A DNA stretch of 22,502 bases. Source: Opitutus sp. GAS368 (lineage in GTDB: Bacteria; Verrucomicrobiota; Verrucomicrobiia; Opitutales; Opitutaceae). Location of the stretch: positions 1-22,502 of the forward strand of contig CAMAXB010000012.1 in the NCBI GenBank assembly GCA_945862035.1, read 5' to 3'. Every line of letters begins with the position of its first letter. Positions within the stretch are counted from its first letter, which is position 1. The notes beneath the pieces were generated by a model. The model was given only the letters and a program-made list of their open reading frames with translations, did no database searches and was not told where the DNA came from. The translations under genes and the position numbers were made by a program. Shown in pieces: positions 1 to 7,832 of the stretch.

Positions 1-336
1 GCTCGACGGGTCGGTGATCTCCGGGCCGATACGGAGGACCAAGACCCGTGGGAGGCCCCCATCCCCGGTCCGAATCTGGCGGCGCCGACCACCAACCATC
101 CTTTTCCCCACTCCTTCGCTGAGCACCATGGCTCGGTCATCGAGGTCCGCGGATCGCCGATCCAGCCGTCCGACGACACCCAGCTTCCGGTCCGGCGGCG
201 ATCGCAGGCTCACCACGGCGCGGCCCGCGCGGCCTATGCCAGCGATCTGGCCTTCGCCGTGCCCTCGACACCACGCACCCGATCAATCGCGGTGGACACC
301 GGCCCGCGGAGACCACAACGGATCCCTCCGCTTTAA
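1..336 (+). CDS. Possible C-terminal end of an unidentified protein, cut by the left edge
   Basis: Frame 1 is open from the first base to a TAA at 334-336, about 111 codons, with mostly G or C at third positions, as in the real genes nearby. It has no in-window start, so it would be the tail of a larger gene. The translation is rich in Pro, Arg, His and Ala and ends in QRIPPL; I recognise no domain. A repeat word starts at its stop codon and the RNase P RNA gene follows on the opposite strand. It could instead be non-coding GC-rich sequence that happens to stay open. The neighbouring contig sequence would settle this. Confidence 0.4.
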   Translation, partial: ARRVGDLRADTEDQDPWEAPIPGPNLAAPTTNHPFPHSFAEHHGSVIEVRGSPIQPSDDTQLPVRRRSQAHHGAARAAYASDLAFAVPSTPRTRSIAVDTGPRRPQRIPPL

Positions 337-365
337 TCCGCACTCCGCAATCCCCGTTCCGCAAT
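335..365. repeat. Short word repeat (CCGCAATCC type), copy 1
   Basis: The 12-mers AATCCGCACTCC (335-346) and ACTCCGCAATCC (342-353) both recur exactly at 1070-1081 and 1063-1074, on the far side of the RNase P RNA gene. The words follow each other with a spacing of about 10 bp. Confidence 0.6.
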
Positions 366-373
366 AAAACAGT

Positions 374-836
374 CCTTGGTTTTGGGGCGGTAAGCCGGAT
401 TCTGTTCCTCCCGCTTACGCGGGATTCGGTCGTCATTTCTCTCGGGCCCTTGCGGACCCGGCCTCCGTCGATCGCTTGCGCGACCGCGGCGGGCTGCGAC
501 ATACCCGCGGCTATGGGGCGGGCCACCCAGCCGCCTATTTTGCCTTGCACCGGATGGGGTTTTTCGTGCCGCCGTCATTGCTGACGACGCGGTGGGCTCT
601 TACCCCACCTTTTCACCCTTACCGATCTGAGATTTGAAATCCAAACCGGCGGTTTGTTCTCTGTGACACTTTCCGTCGCCGCGCCTTGAAACGCGACGCC
701 CGCGCTTGCGGTGAAGCTCGCGCGGCATCCTGCCCTGCGGTGTCCGGACTTTCCTCTCCGACTATCTAGCGGGCGCGGCGTTACCCGCGCCTTGGGATCA
801 AAGAACTCGGAGCGACGACCAGCCCCAAAACCAAGG
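374..836 (-). ncRNA. rnpB: RNase P RNA, bacterial type A-like
   Basis: This is the catalytic RNA of RNase P, which removes the 5' leader from precursor tRNAs. Read on the minus strand, the conserved segments appear in the right order. GAGGAAAGTCCGGAC followed by GCAGGGCAGGATG lies near the 5' end (about 760-725). GGGTGAAAAGGTGGGGTAAG lies in the middle (about 618-597). GTGCAAGGC then AAAATAGGCGG follow, and CAGAATCCGGCTTACC is at the 3' end. The two ends close in a perfect 14-bp P1 helix (375-388 with 822-835), which fixes the boundaries; one further pair (374/836) extends it. At about 463 nt it is longer than a usual type A RNA. The extra length seems to sit in the P12 region, which includes an AT-richer segment at about 622-650. 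No promoter is obvious. Confidence 0.93.
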
Positions 837-870
837 GCGATCAGCTTGGAACCCGGACCCGCCGTTGTCG

Positions 871-1094
871 AACGCGGAATGGATCAACCCGTTGCCGCCC
901 GCGAATCACGCGAATCAGCGCGAATTCGAGCCGGACATCACCACGAAATACACGAAACACACGAAATGAGGCCCGGAGATTGAGGCCTGAACCCTTTTTC
1001 GTGTATTTCGTGGTGAATCCATTCCGCCTCTCGCGACGATTCGCCTCGTTCGCGGGCAAACCACTCCGCAATCCGCACTCCAAAATCCGCAATT
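871..1094. repeat. Composite inverted-repeat patch built of about 10-bp words
   Basis: This gap between the RNase P RNA and zinc-ribbon genes contains a perfect 19-bp inverted repeat (938-956 and 998-1016; right arm TTCGTGTATTTCGTGGTGA). It also has a perfect 11-bp pair, GCGGAATGGAT (874-884) and ATCCATTCCGC (1017-1027). A CGCGAAT word recurs every 10 bp at 899-925, with degenerate inverted copies at about 1030-1056. CCGCAATCC words (1062-1094) match those at 335-365. No credible gene overlaps the patch. Confidence 0.75.
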
Positions 1095-1097
1095 GCG

Positions 1098-1802
1098 TCA
1101 GCTTTCAAACCACACAATGCGGCCGCACTGGTCGCAGGTGACGAGCTTCTCACTCTTGCGGGCCACGGCGTCGTTCTCGCTGGAAAGCTTCAGGTGGCAC
1201 CCGCCACAGTTGCCGCCCCGGACCGGCACACAGGCCGGCATCTGACGGGCCGACACGCGGTCATAGAGGCGGAGGGAGAGATCGTCCACCGCCGGACGGG
1301 CCTCGGCCACGGCGGTGCAGGCGGATTCCAGCTCGGCCCGCAGATTGGCCTCGCGCTCGGCCAAGGTCTTCAGGCGCGCCTCATGGCCGGCGATGTTAGT
1401 CTCGAGGACGGCCTCGGCCGCGGCAAAGCGCTGCTTCGCCTCGTCGATCTGGAACATGATGCCGAGTTCCTTCTCCTCCATCCCCTCGATCACGGTCTTG
1501 GTCGATTCAATCTCGTGGCCCAGCGCCTGGTACTCCTCGTTCTTGCGCACCTGCAGCTGCTGCGTGCGGTACTTCGCCAATTTGGTTTCCGCCGAACCGA
1601 TCTCGGTTTCGAGCAGCTTCTTCTGCATCTCAAGCTCGCGCATTTCGGTGCGGGCGGAGTCGATGGCGGCCTTTTCAGTCGAGATCTTCTGCTGGACGCG
1701 CACCACGTCGCCCGGGACGGTCTTGAGCTGCGCCTCCAACGACAGTCGCTGCTGGTCGCGATCTTGGAGAATGAGCAGCTTTTCGAGTACGGGGAGTCGC
1801 AT
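1098..1802 (-). CDS. Coiled-coil protein with C-terminal C4 zinc ribbon
   Basis: This 234-aa protein has an N-terminal long, charged coiled-coil region (about residues 5-180, rich in Glu, Lys, Arg and Leu, no Pro-rich breaks). A C-terminal zinc ribbon follows with two CxxC pairs, C199/C202 (CGGC) and C223/C226 (CDQC). This matches the conserved bacterial C4-type zinc-ribbon family formerly called DUF164, whose members fold as a coiled-coil hairpin plus a zinc ribbon and are thought to bind nucleic acid or act as adaptors; the exact role is not established. I chose the ATG at 1802 because the family's opening pattern (LLxLQxxDxxxxxL) begins there; an ATG at 1823 is also possible. It lies 41 bp downstream of the Rrf2 gene on the same strand, so the two are probably co-transcribed. 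Confidence 0.85.
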   Translation of the reverse strand: MRLPVLEKLLILQDRDQQRLSLEAQLKTVPGDVVRVQQKISTEKAAIDSARTEMRELEMQKKLLETEIGSAETKLAKYRTQQLQVRKNEEYQALGHEIESTKTVIEGMEEKELGIMFQIDEAKQRFAAAEAVLETNIAGHEARLKTLAEREANLRAELESACTAVAEARPAVDDLSLRLYDRVSARQMPACVPVRGGNCGGCHLKLSSENDAVARKSEKLVTCDQCGRIVWFES

Positions 1803-1843
1803 GGGAGGGAAGGCCGGGGCCATCCGCCCGGAGTCGTTCAGGG

Positions 1844-2257
1844 CTAGATGTAGTACATGTCCTCGCCTGATTTCGCGAGGAACTTGTCGAGCGTGTATGA
1901 GCGGCACTTGACCTCGAGCGCGGCCCGCACATCGCGCCAGATCTGGTTCACGCGGCGGCCCGACTGGCCCTCGACCGCGCCATTGAGCTCAAGCAGCTCG
2001 CCCTCGATCAACTTGACGATGTCGTAGAGCGTGATCTGCTCCGGCGGCCGGGCCAGGGCATAGCCCCCCTGCTTGCCGCGGCGACTTATGATCAACCCGC
2101 CGTTGCGGAGCTCGCTGAGAATCTGGACGAGGTAGTTCGCCGGCACCGATTCGATCCGCGCCAGCTCCTCAATGTGGGCCAACTCGTCCGTCCCATACGA
2201 CCGGGCCAGCTGCGTCAGAACCCGGCAGGCGTAGTCGACTTTGACAGAAAGCTTCAC
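1844..2257 (-). CDS. Rrf2 family transcriptional regulator
   Basis: This 137-aa protein has the typical Rrf2 layout: a winged helix-turn-helix over residues 1-80, with the recognition segment PANYLVQILSELRNGGLI and the wing SRRGKQGGYALARPP, then the dimerisation helix VKLIEGEL. Rrf2 proteins are small dimeric regulators; the IscR, NsrR and RsrR types bind an Fe-S cluster. Here only two cysteines are visible (in YACRVL and EVKCRS), so the three-cysteine cluster site of IscR is absent. A cluster-independent, CymR-like mode is therefore more likely. The start is GTG. It is divergent from gyrB and carries a 17-bp dyad 27 bp upstream that could be its own operator. The gene downstream is the zinc-ribbon protein. 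Confidence 0.9.
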   Translation of the reverse strand: MKLSVKVDYACRVLTQLARSYGTDELAHIEELARIESVPANYLVQILSELRNGGLIISRRGKQGGYALARPPEQITLYDIVKLIEGELLELNGAVEGQSGRRVNQIWRDVRAALEVKCRSYTLDKFLAKSGEDMYYI

Positions 2258-2283
2258 TCAGCGGCGGAAGGTAGGGCCCAATC

Positions 2284-2300
2284 TTAGGTCCGCAACCTAA
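2284..2300. promoter_or_regulatory. 17-bp dyad upstream of the Rrf2 gene, candidate operator
   Basis: TTAGGT (2284-2289) and ACCTAA (2295-2300) form a perfect dyad around CCGCA. On the minus strand it adjoins a TATTTT box (2299-2304) that could be the -10 element of the Rrf2 gene. A repressor bound here would cover the start of transcription. Autoregulation is inferred, not shown. Confidence 0.4.
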
Positions 2301-2313
2301 AATACCGTTTCCG

Positions 2314-2345
2314 GGCCCGAAAAGGCCCGAAAAATGGCCCAAGAA
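2314..2345. repeat. Tandem 10-bp repeat in the rrf2-gyrB intergenic region
   Basis: GGCCCGAAAA is present twice in tandem (2314-2323, 2324-2333) and a degenerate third copy starts near 2336 (GGCCCAAGAA). Runs of A thus recur about once per helical turn, which favours intrinsic curvature between the divergent rrf2 and gyrB genes. Confidence 0.55.
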
Positions 2346-2424
2346 TACGGTTGTGACAGCCCCCGTTTTCGGATGTTATTTGAACCTTAAATCGCAGCCT
2401 CAGGTCACCCTTTTTTCCACCCGC

Positions 2425-4974
2425 ATGTCCGAAGCGTCCGACTCGCCTCCTCCTTCCCAAAATCCGGTTATCTCCGAGACTTACGATGCTTCGAAGCTCG
2501 GCAAGCTCGAGGGCCTCGAAGCCGTCCGCAAGAAGCCCGGCATGTACATCGGCGGCACGGATGAGCGCGCGCTTCACCACTGTGTTTCCGAGGTTCTCGA
2601 CAACTCCGTGGACGAGCACCTCGCCGGCCACTGTTCCCGCATCGAGGTCACCATCCATGTCGACGGGTCGATCAGCATCCGGGACAACGGCCGCGGCATA
2701 CCGGTCGACATCCACCCGCAGTACGGGATCCCGGGTGTCGAGATGGTGCTCACGACCCTCCATTCCGGCGGCAAATACGGCCAGGGCGGCTACAAATTCT
2801 CCGGCGGCACCCACGGCGTCGGCGCCAAGTGCGTCAACGCCGTCTCCGAATGGTTCGAGGTCGAGGTCTCCCGCGGTGGCCAAGTCCACCACATGCGCTT
2901 CGAACGCGGCAAGACGATCAAGAAGCTCGAGGTCATCGGCAAGGCCCGCGCCACCGGCACCTACATCACGTTCAAGCCCGACAACGAGATCTTCCGCGAG
3001 ACCACGGTTTTCCAAACCGGTCGGATCAGCCAGCGCCTGCGCGAACTAGCCTTCCTCAACTCCGGCCTCGAGATCGCCTTTCTCGACGAGCGCCCCGCCG
3101 GTTCCAAGCCGGAAACCTACTACTACAAGGACGGTGTCGAGGAGTTCGTGAAGCAGATCAACACGGGCAAAACTCCGCTGCATCCGAAACCGATCCGCAT
3201 CACCAAGGAGACGTCGGTCAAGAACGACGATAAGCAGTCCGAGATCCACCTGGAGGTCGTGCTCCAGTACAACGATACGTACAACGATCAGGTCCTGTGC
3301 TACACCAACACCATCCACAATCCGGATGGCGGCACCCATCTCTCCGGCTTCCGCAGCGCCCTCACCCGCGCAATCAACCAGTTTTCCAAGGCGAATAATC
3401 TCCTCAAGGACAAGGACCCGCAGATCACGGGTGACGATGTCCGCGAGGGTCTCGCCGCCGTCATCTCGATCAAGCACAGCGACCCGAAGTTCGAGTCGCA
3501 GACCAAGGTCAAGCTGCTCTCCCCTGAGGTTGAGAGCATCGTCGGCTCCGTCTGCTACGAGGGCCTGATGATGGCCTTCGAGACCACGCCCTCGATTGCC
3601 AAGCGCATCGTCGACAAGTCGCTCAATGCCGCCCGCGCCCGCGAGGCCGCCCGCAAGGCGCGTGAGACCGTCCGCAAGGGCGCCCTCTCCGGCGGCGGCC
3701 TGCCCGGCAAGCTGGCCGACTGCTCCGAGCGCGATCCCGCGCTCACCGAACTCTACATCGTCGAGGGCGACTCCGCCGGCGGGTCCGCCAAACAGGGCCG
3801 CGACCGCCGCTTCCAGGCGATCCTCCCCCTCCGCGGCAAGCTCATCAACACCGAGAAGGCCCGGCTCGACAAGGTGCTCTCCAACGAGGAAATCAGGACC
3901 CTGATTACCGCCTGCGGCACCGGCATCGGCGAGGGCGACGAATCCGTCGGCGGCTTCAACGTCAACAAGGCCCGTTACCATCGCATCATCATCATGACCG
4001 ATGCCGACGTGGACGGCTCCCACATCCGCACGCTCCTGCTCACCTTCATCTACCGCCAGATGAAGGGCCTGATCGAACGGGGCTACATCTACATCGCCCA
4101 GCCGCCCCTCTACAAAATCAAGCGCAAGAAGCGCGAGCAGTACGTCGACAACGACGAGCAGCTCAACCGCATCCTCCTTGAGCTCGGTTCCGAGGATGTC
4201 GTGCTCAAGCGCCTGAAGGACCAGCACGTCTTTGCGCCCGCCGTGATCGACCGCATCGTCGAGAGCCTCGCCGCCATCGAGAAGCTCGGCGCCGGCGTCA
4301 CCCGCTACGGGGCCGGCCTCGCCGAATACCTCGACCATCACGAGAAGGAAACCCACGCACTCCCCCGCTACATCGCCCGCCTTCGCGAGGGCAACAAGGA
4401 GTCGCATGAGTTCCTCCGCGACGAATCCGCCCGCGCCGCCTTCCTCGAGCGCCAGGGACTCAACGCCGACCTCACCCCCGTCCTCGCCGACAGCGGCACC
4501 ACGCCGCCCCTGCCCGTCGAGAAGAAGCCCGTCGCTCCGGCGCGCCGCGTCACGCTGCACGAGATCTTCGAGAGCACGGAGATGACCAAGCTGCTCAAGG
4601 CGATCGCCGCCAGCGGCCTTGAAATCAACCGCTTCAGCACGACGGAGGAGGCACGCTACACCGTGACCGAGAACGTCGGCCAGAAAACGGAGACCACCAC
4701 CGAGCTCCGTGCGCCGCTCGAAATCCTCGGACACATCCGCAGCCTCGGCCGCAAGGGCCTCAGCATCCAGCGCTACAAGGGCCTGGGTGAAATGAACCCC
4801 AAACAGCTCTTCGAAACCACGATGGACCCGGACAAGCGCCGCCTCCTCAAGGTCTCGATCGACGATGCCGCCAAGGCCGACGCCCTCTTCACCCTCCTGA
4901 TGGGCGACGAGGTCCCGCCCCGCCGCCAGTTCATCGAGGACAACGCATTAAACGTCCAGTATCTGGACGTCTGA
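2425..4974 (+). CDS. gyrB: DNA gyrase subunit B
   Basis: This is the ATPase and Toprim subunit of DNA gyrase, which with GyrA introduces negative supercoils. It has 849 aa from the ATG at 2425; a GTG at 2353 would add 24 residues that do not resemble the family. The GHKL ATPase core shows E56 and N60 (SEVLDNSVDE), DNGRG at 87-91 and GGTHGVGAKCVNA at 127-139. The Toprim domain shows EGDSAGG (E447) and DADVDGS (D526, D528, D530). The C-terminal signature QRYKGLGEMN is at 782-791. An insert of about 190 residues between the Toprim halves (about 565-760) explains the length and resembles the insert of Gram-negative GyrB. gyrA follows 88 bp downstream, which supports GyrB rather than ParE. Confidence 0.97.
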   Translation: MSEASDSPPPSQNPVISETYDASKLGKLEGLEAVRKKPGMYIGGTDERALHHCVSEVLDNSVDEHLAGHCSRIEVTIHVDGSISIRDNGRGIPVDIHPQYGIPGVEMVLTTLHSGGKYGQGGYKFSGGTHGVGAKCVNAVSEWFEVEVSRGGQVHHMRFERGKTIKKLEVIGKARATGTYITFKPDNEIFRETTVFQTGRISQRLRELAFLNSGLEIAFLDERPAGSKPETYYYKDGVEEFVKQINTGKTPLHPKPIRITKETSVKNDDKQSEIHLEVVLQYNDTYNDQVLCYTNTIHNPDGGTHLSGFRSALTRAINQFSKANNLLKDKDPQITGDDVREGLAAVISIKHSDPKFESQTKVKLLSPEVESIVGSVCYEGLMMAFETTPSIAKRIVDKSLNAARAREAARKARETVRKGALSGGGLPGKLADCSERDPALTELYIVEGDSAGGSAKQGRDRRFQAILPLRGKLINTEKARLDKVLSNEEIRTLITACGTGIGEGDESVGGFNVNKARYHRIIIMTDADVDGSHIRTLLLTFIYRQMKGLIERGYIYIAQPPLYKIKRKKREQYVDNDEQLNRILLELGSEDVVLKRLKDQHVFAPAVIDRIVESLAAIEKLGAGVTRYGAGLAEYLDHHEKETHALPRYIARLREGNKESHEFLRDESARAAFLERQGLNADLTPVLADSGTTPPLPVEKKPVAPARRVTLHEIFESTEMTKLLKAIAASGLEINRFSTTEEARYTVTENVGQKTETTTELRAPLEILGHIRSLGRKGLSIQRYKGLGEMNPKQLFETTMDPDKRRLLKVSIDDAAKADALFTLLMGDEVPPRRQFIEDNALNVQYLDV

Positions 4975-4984
4975 TCCCTGTAAG

Positions 4985-5057
4985 AAGCTAGAATCCAGGA
5001 GCGAGAATCCAGAATCCGGACTCCTCCTAAATTCTAACTCCTAGATTCTGAATTCTT
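4985..5057. repeat. Inverted word array (AGAATCC type) between gyrB and gyrA
   Basis: The left half (about 4988-5021) repeats AGAATCCAG-like words. The right half (about 5023-5055) is their imperfect reverse complement (ATTCTAACTCCTAGATTCTG). The two could fold into a hairpin that fills most of the 88-bp gap between gyrB and gyrA. Confidence 0.7.
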
Positions 5058-5062
5058 TTTCC

Positions 5063-7555
5063 GTGTACACCGCCAACGAAAAGCTCTCGACCGCCAATAT
5101 CACCGACATCATGCAGACGGCGTACATCGATTACTCGATGTCCGTCATCATCTCCCGCGCCCTCCCGGACGCGCGCGATGGCCTGAAGCCGGTGCAGCGC
5201 CGCATTCTCTACGCGATGCTGCGCGAGGGTCTCCTCCACAACCGGCCGTTCGACAAGTGCGCCGGCGTCGTCGGCGAGGTCCTCAAGAACTATCACCCGC
5301 ACGGTGACTCGTCGGTGTACGATACGCTGGTCCGCCTCGCGCAGACCTGGGTCATGCGCTATCCGCTGATCGACCCGCAGGGCAATTTCGGCTCCGTGGA
5401 CGGCGATCCGCCAGCCGCCTACCGCTACACCGAGAGCCGCCTCAACGAGGTCGCCGAGGACCTGCTGAAGGACATCGACGAGGACACGGTCGACTTCGCG
5501 CCGAACTACAAGGAGTCGACCACCGAGCCGACCGTCCTCCCGTCCGCCCTGCCCAATCTGCTGATGAACGGCTCGACCGGCATCGCGGTCGGCATGGCCA
5601 CCAACATCCCGCCGCACAATCTCGACGAACTGATCGAGGCGGCCTGCGCCATCATCGACAAGCCCACGACCTCCGTTGACGAGCTCTGCGTGATCATCCG
5701 CGGACCCGACTTCCCCACCGGAGGCACCATCGCCGGCCGCGAGGGCATCGAGAGCTACCTCCGCACCGGCAAGGGCATCGTCCGCATGCGCGGCAAGGCC
5801 CACACCGAAGAGATGAAGAACGGCGGCGAGATGATCGTCATCACCGAGATCCCCTACAACGTGAACCGCGCGACCCTCGTCACGCGCATCGCCGAGTTGG
5901 TCGGGGAGAAGGAACTCGATGGCATCCGTGACCTGCGCGACGAATCCGACGAAAACACCCGCATCGTCGTCGAGCTGAAGCGCGGCGAGCAGGCCAAGGT
6001 GGTCATCAACCAGCTGTTTCAGAAGACTGCCCTCGAGTCCTCTTTCGGCGTCACCCTGCTCGCGCTCGACAAGAAGCGCCCGAAGCAGATGAACATCAGG
6101 GAACTGCTTGACTGCTACCTCGAGCATCGCCGCGACGTCGTCACGCGCCGCACCCGCTTCCGCCTCCGGAAAGCCGAGGACCGCGCGCACCTCCTGGAGG
6201 GCTACATCATCGCCCTCGATAACCTCGACGACTTCGTCAAGATCATCCGTGCCTCCTCCAATCGCGAGGAGGCCAAGCAGCGCCTGATGGCGAAGTACCC
6301 GCTCTCCGAGCGCCAGACCGACGCCATCCTCGAACTCCGCCTGTACCAGCTGACCGGCCTTGAACGCGGCAAGATCGAGGCCGAGTACCTCGAGCTGATG
6401 AAGCTCATCGAGGAACTCCGCGGCATCCTGGAGTCCGAGCCCAAGCTGCTTGCGCTGATCAAGCAGGAACTGCTCGAGATGAAGGCGAAGTACACCTCGC
6501 CCCGTCGCACCGAGATCCTGGGCGCTTCCGGCGAATTCCGCATGGAGGACGTCATCCCGAACGAGGGCTGCGTCATCACCGTGTCCCACCTTGGTTTCAT
6601 CAAGCGCACCCCGGTCGCCGAATACCGCAGCCAGAAGCGCGGCGGCAAGGGCATCATCGGGACGGAAACGTACGAGGACGACTTCGTGGAGCGGCTCTTC
6701 ACCGCATCAACCCACGACTACATCCTGTTCATCACCACCAAGGGCCAGTGCCTGGCCAACAAGGTGTACGATGTTCCCGAGGGCACCCGCGCGTCCAAGG
6801 GCAAGTCCGTCGGCTCCTTCCTGCGCCTGACCGAGGGCGACAAGATCGCCGCTATGCTCTGCGTGCAGGCCTTCGCGCCCGATCGCTTCCTCGTCATGGC
6901 GACCAAGAGCGGCGTAATCAAGAAGAGCGCCCTCGCCGACTACGGGAATTCGACCCGTGAAGGCGGCCTCATCGGCATCAACCTCTCCGAGGGCGACATG
7001 GTCATCGGTGCGGTGCAGACCACGGGGGCCGACGAACTCATCCTCGTCTCGCACCAGGGGCTCGCCGTCCGCTTCCGCGAGCGCGACGCTGAGACCGGCG
7101 AGGATATCTTCCGTCCGACCGGCCGCGCCACCGGCGGCGTCACCGGCATGCGCTTCAAGCTCGCCAGCGACTACCTGCAGGCCATCGAGGTGGTCGACCA
7201 CGCCACCAAGTTCCTCGTCGCAAGCGAGGCCGGCCTCGGCGTCCGCACCCGCTTCGAGGACTACCGCCTGATCAACCGCGGCGGCAGCGGGGTCTGGGCG
7301 ATCGACCTGCCGGAGGACGGCTCCATCAACCTCGTGGGCGCACTGAGCGTCCGCGATGGCGACGAGATCATGCTCCTCACGGCCAAGGGCCAGAGCGTGC
7401 GCTGCCCGGTGAAGGATATCCGCGAGACCAACCGCGGCGCCAAGGGCGTGAAACTCCTCTCGCTCGCCGAGGGCGACAAGCTGCTCTCCATCGCCAAAGT
7501 CGTTGAGACCGAGGAGGAGCAAACCGGCGTCCCTGAAGCGCCGCCCGCTCCGTAA
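5063..7555 (+). CDS. gyrA: DNA gyrase subunit A
   Basis: This is the DNA-cleaving and wrapping subunit of gyrase, 830 aa, starting at GTG. The catalytic tyrosine is Y122 preceded by R121 (AAYRYTE), the same numbering as E. coli. The quinolone-determining segment HPHGDSSVYD (78-87) keeps Ser83 and Asp87, the wild-type sensitive state. The GyrA box QKRGGKG is at 524-530, at the start of the C-terminal beta-pinwheel, which is expected for gyrase and not for ParC. The C-terminal end is acidic and Pro-rich. No other start lies upstream in frame after the repeat array; the first internal Met is residue 17, inside a conserved block, so GTG at 5063 is favoured. An intrinsic terminator follows 9 bp after the stop codon. 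Confidence 0.97.
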   Translation: MYTANEKLSTANITDIMQTAYIDYSMSVIISRALPDARDGLKPVQRRILYAMLREGLLHNRPFDKCAGVVGEVLKNYHPHGDSSVYDTLVRLAQTWVMRYPLIDPQGNFGSVDGDPPAAYRYTESRLNEVAEDLLKDIDEDTVDFAPNYKESTTEPTVLPSALPNLLMNGSTGIAVGMATNIPPHNLDELIEAACAIIDKPTTSVDELCVIIRGPDFPTGGTIAGREGIESYLRTGKGIVRMRGKAHTEEMKNGGEMIVITEIPYNVNRATLVTRIAELVGEKELDGIRDLRDESDENTRIVVELKRGEQAKVVINQLFQKTALESSFGVTLLALDKKRPKQMNIRELLDCYLEHRRDVVTRRTRFRLRKAEDRAHLLEGYIIALDNLDDFVKIIRASSNREEAKQRLMAKYPLSERQTDAILELRLYQLTGLERGKIEAEYLELMKLIEELRGILESEPKLLALIKQELLEMKAKYTSPRRTEILGASGEFRMEDVIPNEGCVITVSHLGFIKRTPVAEYRSQKRGGKGIIGTETYEDDFVERLFTASTHDYILFITTKGQCLANKVYDVPEGTRASKGKSVGSFLRLTEGDKIAAMLCVQAFAPDRFLVMATKSGVIKKSALADYGNSTREGGLIGINLSEGDMVIGAVQTTGADELILVSHQGLAVRFRERDAETGEDIFRPTGRATGGVTGMRFKLASDYLQAIEVVDHATKFLVASEAGLGVRTRFEDYRLINRGGSGVWAIDLPEDGSINLVGALSVRDGDEIMLLTAKGQSVRCPVKDIRETNRGAKGVKLLSLAEGDKLLSIAKVVETEEEQTGVPEAPPAP

Positions 7556-7564
7556 AGAATCCTG

Positions 7565-7598
7565 AAAAGGCTGCCGGCTCACTCCCGGCCGCTTTTTT
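7565..7598 (+). terminator. Intrinsic terminator after gyrA
   Basis: GCCGG (7573-7577) pairs with CCGGC (7585-7589). After one mismatch the stem continues with GC/GC and a run of A against T. It ends in six T residues (7593-7598). It starts 9 bp after the gyrA stop and should end the gyrB-gyrA transcript. Confidence 0.85.
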
Positions 7599-7832
7599 GC
7601 GCCCAAACCCGTGAGTGCAAGGTGGCCTCGACCCGGCTGCCCACCGTGGAACATTCGGTGACCCAGCACGTTTCCAAGCCGATTTTTAGACCCGGGCACC
7701 GCCACGTCCTGCTCCTGAGAAATGGCCTTGCGGACCCGCCGGTTAAATTCTCGCAGCACTCCCGACTCCGCGCTTGCCAATGCTTTTCCTGCGGGGTCAG
7801 TTAACCGAACCGAAAGCGCAAACCTTCGCTCC

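Noticed and set aside
137..550. Minus-strand 137-codon frame
   Set aside because: Most of it lies inside the RNase P RNA gene.
1844..2257. IscR-type Fe-S regulator
   Set aside because: The three clustered cysteines of IscR are missing, so only the general Rrf2 assignment is supported.
3046..4734. Long minus-strand open frame (562 codons) inside gyrB
   Set aside because: It is the antisense shadow of gyrB, caused by high third-position G/C; the product is a low-complexity Leu/Val/Asp/Gly/Glu string with no domain.
5027..6589. Long minus-strand open frame (520 codons) inside gyrA
   Set aside because: Antisense shadow of gyrA with biased composition and no domain.
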